Positions 15,906 through 22,114 of a stretch of DNA of 22,114 nucleotides are shown here, piece after piece. Under the pieces are notes generated by a model. That model was not told the origin of the DNA and ran no database searches. It was given only the letters and a program-made list of their open reading frames with translations. The translations under genes and the position numbers were made by a program. Each line of letters opens with the position of its first letter. Position 1 is the first letter of the stretch. The DNA is from Botryllus schlosseri (lineage: Eukaryota; Chordata; Ascidiacea; Stolidobranchia; Styelidae), in assembly GCA_000444245.1 (NCBI GenBank), contig ATSW01005780.1:1-22114 (forward strand), given 5' to 3'.

Positions 15906-16829
15906 TATCACATTTTACGTTTTGTGTAACTTGTTCAGATGAAAATTATAACCCTGAGATTATTGATATTATTATTGACGACCTTCGAGTTCAACTATAG
16001 TCCGATCACACTCACATGTGGCGGTTGATGGAAAATAAATTTACCTCAATTTCAAACAATTCAAGCCTAGAGTTGATCTGATCATTTTTTTTTATATATC
16101 TTCGTTTATTTCGTAATTTTCTTTCATTCGTATAGTGATATCTCATGTGGTCACACAATAACACTTGCGATAATGTGGGTCGCGAACAGTGTTACGCGAT
16201 ATATTTTAGTGGAGCGCGAAGACTTCGTCAATCACATAATGATCCTCGCCACATTTTTGCAACTGCGTTTGGAATAATTTATCCGTTGACTTTTGCTGGA
16301 ACAAGAAAAATACCTAAATAGTGGTGCTGGACTGCTGATCAATAATTTCGCTGCTACCAAATGTAGGCTATTGCTCAGATACGATGGCGAAAATGAGCAA
16401 GATGTAATGCAATTGACATTGAGGAATGAGGAGTACAGGCATTTGTGACGGCTGGCCACATAGAATGTCAAAAGTTGGAAATTGAGCTATGCGAAAGGTG
16501 CAGAGCTTGATTCATGTTGATGCATCCCAAGAGGTAGCCTATTAAAGGACTAGGACTTGCAGTTGTTGTTAATCATTTGTTCGATCCAAGCAGCTAAGTT
16601 ACACTACAAATACTTTACTTTTGTCAAGGGGGAAGCAGCGTTTGGTTATATTTAGATCAATTTAATAATTTTACAAAACCAGACGATGTATTTACACTGT
16701 CTCGGCGTCATTGGCATAATTCTAACATTTGCATCAATTTGTGACTGCATCGCGAAGATGCATATTTCGATTTTCTTCCTCTGTGCAACTGAATTGTAAT
16801 TTTCAAATAACGTCCAATTTTATCTTTAT
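15906..16829. other. Intergenic, nothing recognised
   Basis: AT-rich sequence with a T-run near 16085. Short open frames have no recognisable similarity, and no tRNA or clear repeat was found. Confidence 0.5.
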
Positions 16830-17334
16830 CAGGGGTGGTCAACCTTTTCGGCCAAAGGAACACATGAGAATTATGAACCATTGCGCAGGCCACTGGAATG
16901 TTGATAACCTTTTTTTTAGTCGTCCGATAGGAGCGAACCGAATTAGGTAACATTGAAAACAAGACTTATATTACTATACGCTTCAAAATTTATAACAATT
17001 ATGTCATGAAAACTCCGTGCGTAATTGTGCAGTGTGAAGTCATGCCCGGGTCGCGCGAAGCGCAAAATTTTTTAAGGTAATAAATGAGTTCTATCAATAA
17101 ATATGTCACTTAACCTACATATATTGGGGGTCGCCTCTGAATACCACTGGGCTGATTTGGCAAGGACAGGATTATTCGGCATTTAGACATAGCAATATCG
17201 ACGGTTTGGGTGAGCATGCCTACATCATTTTGTGCAAATGTTTCGTCGCCGACGATCTCGCTGCGAGCGCACGAGCGAAGTCGCATGTTCGACGACACGT
17301 TATCTCCTAATTGCGAATATAGTTTAGGGTTGCC

Positions 17335-18217
17335 ATACGTCCGGAATTTCCCGGACATGTCTGGAAATTCACCGTTCACACTGCGTCCGAGAGGAAACTC
17401 TAAAATATCACAAATGTCAGGAATTTTGAAGGCTTGAAATAGCATCAATTGTTTGTCGTAAATTAACGTAAACGATATATTGTTTAGGGCAGATTTATGC
17501 CGCTTGAAATTTTTCTTCGCGCTGTGGCTCTAAACCTGGAGGGGGGTCGTTTGTCTTTATTCTGGGGTTCGCGAGTATGTTGAACGTAATCAGCTTCCGA
17601 AATAGGCCGTGAGTAAGTCTGGGCAAAGGTACTGTTTGTTTGTTTGGTGGTATTCATGGTGTTTGTTGACTACAATGGCCATTTACACCAGGCCGATATT
17701 CTTCATTGTTATACCGTAACTGCCGACTTATAGCACGGCCCACTTCTAGTCTTTTTGTAAGACACCACTTACGCGGATGAGATGGCGAGGAGAAGCCTAG
17801 ATAAACCTCCAACACTTGGTTATATGAATTCTGAAGTCGACCCGAACTGGACTCGAACCCACAATATATTGGTGTTGCAGCCGCAGATACCGTTTTTCAG
17901 TAATCAGCTTATCAAATTTTGAGTTGGGCCACAGAACATTTTCAAATCAGAAATGGAGTTGCGACCATAAAAGGCTGAAAACCACCGGATGTGCAACCTG
18001 CTGGTGCGGAACAGCATTTGGGCTCATAAATAGTCATGTCCGTGTGACATGACATGGCTTTACACTGTATAATTACGTTCCCTGCATTTTCGAAGTCATC
18101 CGCACCAGCTCTACCGCCAACTATGAACATGTGGGCGGAGAGAGGATCAAAATTTGATAGTAATATACGAAAGAACCAATATTATAGACTGATTTCATTC
18201 ACAAAATTTAACGACCA
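17335..18217. mobile_element. GGGTTGCCATACGTCC element, copy A (nested)
   Basis: Begins TAGGGTTGCCATACGTCCGG, a hAT-type terminus. It is collinear with 21314-22114 over almost its whole length: shared blocks include GGAATTTTGAAGGCTTGA, GTTGAACGTAATCAGC, GAGTAAGTCTGGGCAAAGGT, CGACCATAAAAGG-like sequence and AATTTAACGACCA. Compared with copy B it has an extra ~255 bp (17642-17898, a SINE) and lacks about 170 bp near 17530. Its far end was not defined. Confidence 0.65.
17642..17898 (-). repeat. tRNA-derived SINE with (CAAA)n tail, inserted in copy A
   Basis: It is missing from the otherwise collinear copy B, which fixes its limits. On the minus strand, CGGTATCTGCGGCTGCAACA leads to a good B box GGGTTCGAGTCC (17860-17849), then a ~190-bp body ending in ACCACCAAACAAACAAACAG. 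A tRNA-like 5' part with a B box, an unrelated body and a short-repeat tail are the marks of a SINE. Confidence 0.65.
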
Positions 18218-18984
18218 GATGCATATAGAAACCAGATGTATATAGTAAGTCCCCCAGAAATTGCATCGATTGCTTGGATACCCTATGGTGGGCTCAAGAT
18301 CAGTGTTTATTTGGACGAGAGGGGGCTGAAAAAGTGTTGTTTCGGTCCTGGTTACACCGACCTAACATTATAGCGGCTCCCGATCAAGATCGTGACCACC
18401 TCTGGTAGATAGGCTAATACTTGCTAGTGTGACGTCATATTGACAGACAATGTGTCATAGCTTATTTTAAAATCCACTAGTGGACGCTAAAGAGTGTCCG
18501 GAATTTGCTCCACAAGATTATTGTAACCCTAATATAGTTAGACTCAATTCTGTAAATTACGCGTATTTACAATTTTCAGGAGGGGGCTCCAATACTAAAT
18601 GCAACAAATCGAGTGACAATAAATCATGCGAAGTGCTGAGAAAAATTTCAAGTCAATTAATCTGCTACGAAATATTCTACTTCATGGTCATATACGAAGA
18701 TCTGCGATAAATGTGGATGGCCCCTGGTTACGACAATGCGTTGGAACTGATATTTTCAGTCCTCATCAAATTTCGCGGTCAGGCTAATCAAATTTTGGTT
18801 GGCCTTGCAATTTTGCCGGATGTATTAACTAATTTCGGGAATTACCTCGCAGGCCACACAAAACCTTCTCGCAGGGCCACATTTGGCCTGCGGGCCACGG
18901 GTTGGCCGCCCCTGATCTGTATCGTTATTATTACCAGTGATTGCTGGCACATGATAATCCTATTTAAAATCCTTCCAAAGAAGT

Positions 18985-19710
18985 TGAAGTTGGAGTCAGG
19001 GTCAAGGTCATTTTCACAAACTCCGACTTCAGTCAGTATTTTTTCCACGACTTCGACTCCGACTCCAGCCAATATATTTTTCACGACTCTGACTCTGACT
19101 CCGACTCCATCATGCGAAAATTAGCCAAATTCCGACTCCACAGTAGAGGTCGACCGATGTTGATTTTTACAGGCCGATACCGATACCGATATATCGGCTC
19201 ACTCACAAGGCCGATACCGATATCATAGGCCGATATTAATATGGAAGGAGCAGAGAACAATTTCACCAAAAATATTATATATTAGGCAAGATGGTACTTG
19301 TACATGCCACAGAAAGCTGAACAACAAACGAGAAAACTGAAATTGAAAAGAATTATTGCTTAATTGTGCACATTCAATGAAATTTGGGATAACCCAAAAA
19401 GCAAAATATGATACAGAATTGCACTTCAGTCCAGAAAAGGTAGATTGTAATGCAGGAAGCATAGTTTCTCTGCATGCTCACCCTGCTAAACTCGTCCTGC
19501 AAGGGTAATTCTGTCATATATCGCCCTTTTTCGTCGTCGATTTCTTGAGATTGAGAACACGGAGCATTTAATTTCCGAAATTTTCGAATTTTTTTTAAAT
19601 ATAAAATATCGGCCGCGATGTCGGCCTTCATAGGCCGATATCAATAATCGGAAAGCTTTAAATATCGGCCATGTCGATAATCGGTCGACCTCTACTCCAC
19701 AGCCTCGGTG
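18985..19710. mobile_element. GACTCCGACTCC-rich element, interrupted at 19144
   Basis: Repeated GACTCCGACTCC/GACTCTGACTCC motifs (18990-19143) lead toward CTCCACAG and, beyond the insertion, CCTCGGTG. Read from the right, the terminus resembles the widespread hAT family with GGCTGTGGAGTCGGAGTC ends. Its left boundary is uncertain. It is split by the element at 19144-19694. Confidence 0.55.
19144..19694. mobile_element. 551-bp non-autonomous hAT, CCGATATCGGC-rich ends
   Basis: The left end TAGAGGTCGACCGATG and right end (read inward) TAGAGGTCGACCGATTATCG are inverted repeats. Both are followed by GGCCGATA arrays. It is flanked by perfect 8-bp duplications CTCCACAG (19136-19143, 19695-19702). 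The interior is AT-rich with no transposase. Confidence 0.9.
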
Positions 19711-19794
19711 CTACCAGAAAAAAATCAATTTGATCCACTGCAATAATAAGACTAACCTACAACAAGTCCTCTTCGTCATTGTTATGGTCTAATT

Positions 19795-20984
19795 CAGGGG
19801 TGGGCGAACCACGGCCCGCGGGCCGCATGCGGCCCGCAACACTGTTCTCTGCGTCCCGCGAGAGTCAAAAGAAACTTTTTTTAAATATTGATAAAATGCT
19901 TACTAAAAATCGAATTAATGCACGGACTTGAATAAACTTTTTCTGAGTATATTCCCCCTTGATAATTCGAAGACAGTGGTTCTCAAACTGGGTGGCGCGC
20001 CACTCTTGGGGGCGTGAAAGCATCTGAAGGGGGACGCGAAGCTGAGCTAAACTGAAAAAATTTTTAGCGCTCCGCGCGATTTACATCAAAATCATAATTA
20101 TTTCTCTGTCTTGTGTCTGAATTTCATATTTCAAAATATCTCATCCACAGTCGTAACCTTCCATGCCATTACACTATCCGTTAGGTCTGCTAGCGTCCTG
20201 GTTGCGTTTCGTGATGTGACGATAAGGGGGAGAGAAATCTTTCACCATCATAAGGGGGTGCGGGCGTGTCTTAAAAATATTGAGAACCACTGTTCTAAGG
20301 TAAATAATTCCTATGTTTTTTTTATATGGTTAATTTCTGGCGCGACAACCCGATCTCAAGGCCCACGCAGTTTAAAAGATTTCAACTGCTAAACATCACA
20401 GAAATCCTAAACAAGATTTACATACTTCGCGGATCAGTAGTGGGATTTCAGATTGGCCACTCCAGTTTTATTATTTTGGTGATGTGCTTTTAAAAACGAT
20501 TCGCGCGTGTTTTAGGTAGATTCGTTCTCTGTATGCGTAGAATTGAGGTATTAATATATTATATCTAAAGCGTGTTTGAAGCTAATATGGTTATGATGCT
20601 GTCAGCATTGTGTGTCATGGAACCGAACCAAAACTGGAATTAGTAAATCTATAAACAGATCGCTGCTCACAGATTTAAATTTCAATCCTGTTCTAAGAAT
20701 CGGGACAACCGACTTTCATCTCTATAGTTGTGAAAAATTGGCTATTGAGGTCGACCAGCCTATGAAATCTCGTCTCTATGTTTCTGACGCGTGTACGATA
20801 TCATCAAAGCAATGTTTGTTTTGTTTTATATAAGCACATAGCCTATATTATCTCCATGTCCTCACTATGTAACCAAATGCCAATATTGCGTTTTGGTTTA
20901 TAATCCCAATTTTATATAGCGCGGCCCGCGAATGGATTCAGATGTTGAATGCGGCCCGCGAGCTCAAAAGTTTGCCCACCCTTG
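19795..20984. mobile_element. 1190-bp hAT element, GCGGCCCGC-rich ends
   Basis: The left end CAGGGGTGGGCGAACCACGG and right end (read inward) CAAGGGTGGGCAAACTTTTG are flanked by perfect 8-bp duplications GTCTAATT (19787-19794, 20985-20992). Both ends carry GCGGCCCGCG blocks. The interior has no recognised transposase, and a second hAT element is nested at 19974-20292. Confidence 0.9.
19974..20292. mobile_element. 319-bp hAT MITE nested in 19795-20984
   Basis: The left end is CAGTGGTTCTCAAACTGGGT and the right end, read inward, CAGTGGTTCTCAATATTTTT. Adjacent 8-mers TTCGAAGA and TTCTAAGG agree at 6 of 8 positions, as a decayed target duplication. GGGGGCGTGAAAG near the left and AAGGGGGTGCGGG near the right suit this class. 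Confidence 0.8.
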
Positions 20985-20992
20985 GTCTAATT

Positions 20993-21313
20993 GGACCTGA
21001 TTGTGCGAACAAAAAGTCGCTATACTCAAACGATTTGGTGCTTCAAACATACGGGATATCCGGAAGCTAGAAAATCCCGACGCTCAAACCTGGCTTTCCG
21101 GCAGACGGCGACATAGAGCAACATCCGAGGGTCGAATTTCTGCGCGAGATTACATCCAGATATCCATCGTAGAAAGCAAACCAGGCGCGGCAGCGGAATA
21201 CCGACGTTTGATCACGATCGAGACTCCTCATCGGCGGCCGATCCAATTGGTCCATGAAACAAGTCGGCAGATCAGGAATCCCACAAATTAGAAAATGTCG
21301 GCCTAGTGTAAAA
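20993..21313. other. 321-bp spacer between two elements, both strands open
   Basis: More GC-rich than its surroundings. A 96-codon frame on + (21001-21291, containing TWLSGRRRHRATSEGRISAR) and a 93-codon frame on - (21348-21067) are both open. I recognise neither. With no conserved motif or splice signal I do not call a gene. Confidence 0.4.
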
Positions 21314-22114
21314 TAGGGTTGCCATACGTCCGGAATTGCACTGTTCAAACTTGCGTCCGGGAGGAATCTTTTAAATATGCCTGAATGTCCGGAATTTTGA
21401 AGGCTTGACGTACGTCATAATTTTTTCGGAAATCAATATAATAACATTATATTAGGGAGTATATATGCTACATGATATTTTTCTCCGCGCTGCGCGCGAT
21501 TTACTATCACATTTATTGTTTTTAATATGTGCACTACCACCCTCGCAAAAACTGCAATAAAATATAAATAACCTTCATGTACTGAGATAAGCCTAATTGT
21601 AATCGCAATTATAGGAGAATGGTATATTCCTGGAGATGGTTAAGGCAGTTTGAATGTTTTATTCAAATATAGTGGTTCCAAATGTGGGGCTCGTTTGCCT
21701 TTATTCCGGGGTTCGCGAAGATGTTGAACGTAATCAGCATCCAAAATATCCAACGAGTAAGTCTGGGCAAAGGTGCTGGTTTCTTTTAGTTATTGGCTCG
21801 TCAAATTTTGATCTCGGCCCCTGAACATTTACATGGAGATGAAGTCGCAACCATAAAAGGTTGAAAAGAACAGGATGTGGGGTGTTTATAAAACCCCGTG
21901 GCGCGCACCGGCATAAGGCTGATAAACAATGTTATCGGTGTGACATTAACATGACTTAGCGACGTACAATTGCGCTCCCTGTATTTTCGAAGTCAATATC
22001 ATCGACCAGCTCTGCCGCTAACTCTGATCATGAGGCGCAGACAGGATTAAACTATATAGTGATATGGAAGAATCAATGTTATTGACAGAAGTCACTCGAA
22101 AAATTTAACGACCA
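21314..22114. mobile_element. GGGTTGCCATACGTCC element, copy B (runs off the window)
   Basis: Begins TAGGGTTGCCATACGTCCGG and parallels copy A (17335-18217) to the last base of the window (AATTTAACGACCA). It lacks the SINE of copy A and has about 170 bp more in the left third. The second terminus is outside the window, so full length and superfamily remain open; the end sequence looks hAT-like. Confidence 0.65.

Larger units (their letters stand above)
16830..18914. mobile_element. hAT element, 2.1 kb, carrying nested repeats
   Basis: The left end is CAGGGGTGGTCAACCTTTTC and the right end, read inward, CAGGGGCGGCCAACCCGTGG. They are flanked by 8-bp duplications ATCTTTAT (16822-16829) and ATCTGTAT (18915-18922), 7 of 8 matching. 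The GGGCCACATTTGGCCTGCGG block near the right end is typical of this hAT class. No transposase was recognised. The interior holds a copy of the GGGTTGCCATACGTCC element (from 17335), itself carrying a SINE insertion. Confidence 0.8.

Noticed and set aside
17840-17900. Possible genuine tRNA gene on the minus strand
   Set aside because: The B box is good, but no acceptor stem forms, and the block is an insertion with a SINE-type tail.
17942-18130. 62-codon minus-strand frame (MFIVGGRAGADDFENAG...)
   Set aside because: The collinear copy B keeps only a short similar stretch and has stops; probably non-coding element sequence.

Overview
The window is animal nuclear DNA dominated by one spliced gene on the minus strand: an orthologue of SPAG6 (PF16), the armadillo-repeat protein of the ciliary/flagellar central pair. 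I could place all ten coding exons, from the ATG at 14632 down to the stop at 1116. All nine introns are GT-AG and every reading-frame join works. The predicted protein is 508 residues, against 509 in human, and it aligns end to end with the human sequence as I remember it. A polyadenylation signal lies at 964-969. An RFX X-box-like site (14752-14764) and a CCAAT box (14721-14727) sit just upstream of the start, as expected for a ciliary gene.

The rest is transposon-rich non-coding DNA. Three introns are tiny (62, 69 and 70 bp). The four largest (1.8-3.1 kb) are filled with mobile elements or inverted repeats; the two mid-sized introns (634 and 889 bp) hold little or only repeat fragments. 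hAT DNA transposons predominate: six have both ends and recognisable 8-bp target duplications (10836-11029, 12142-13287, 16830-18914, 19144-19694, 19795-20984, 19974-20292). Two more are copies of a GACTCGAGTC-rich family (2374-2903, 5126-8172), and several single ends are visible. There is also the 3' end of a LINE (10470-11149, split by a hAT MITE) and two tRNA-derived SINE-like insertions (about 14125-14310 on + and 17642-17898 on -).

Layout. 1-963: downstream flank with two hAT ends. 964-14632: SPAG6. 14633-14837: compact promoter. 14838-16829: a possible divergent open frame, then an unusual three-armed inverted repeat. 16830-22114: back-to-back and nested hAT elements with no recognisable host gene.

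The closest thing to an undescribed structure is intron 5. It is almost entirely one interrupted hAT element, whose interior holds three copies of an unknown ~550-bp unit, two of them arranged as a >1-kb palindrome. Other unexplained structures are a ~280-bp foldback close to exon 7 and the three-armed repeat at 15415-15872. I found no new multi-gene system.

Organism: a metazoan with motile cilia. The hAT families, tRNA-SINEs and abundant TAGGCCTA and TACCGGTA palindromes suggest a marine invertebrate, perhaps a non-vertebrate deuterostome. That is a guess from style, not from a diagnostic gene.
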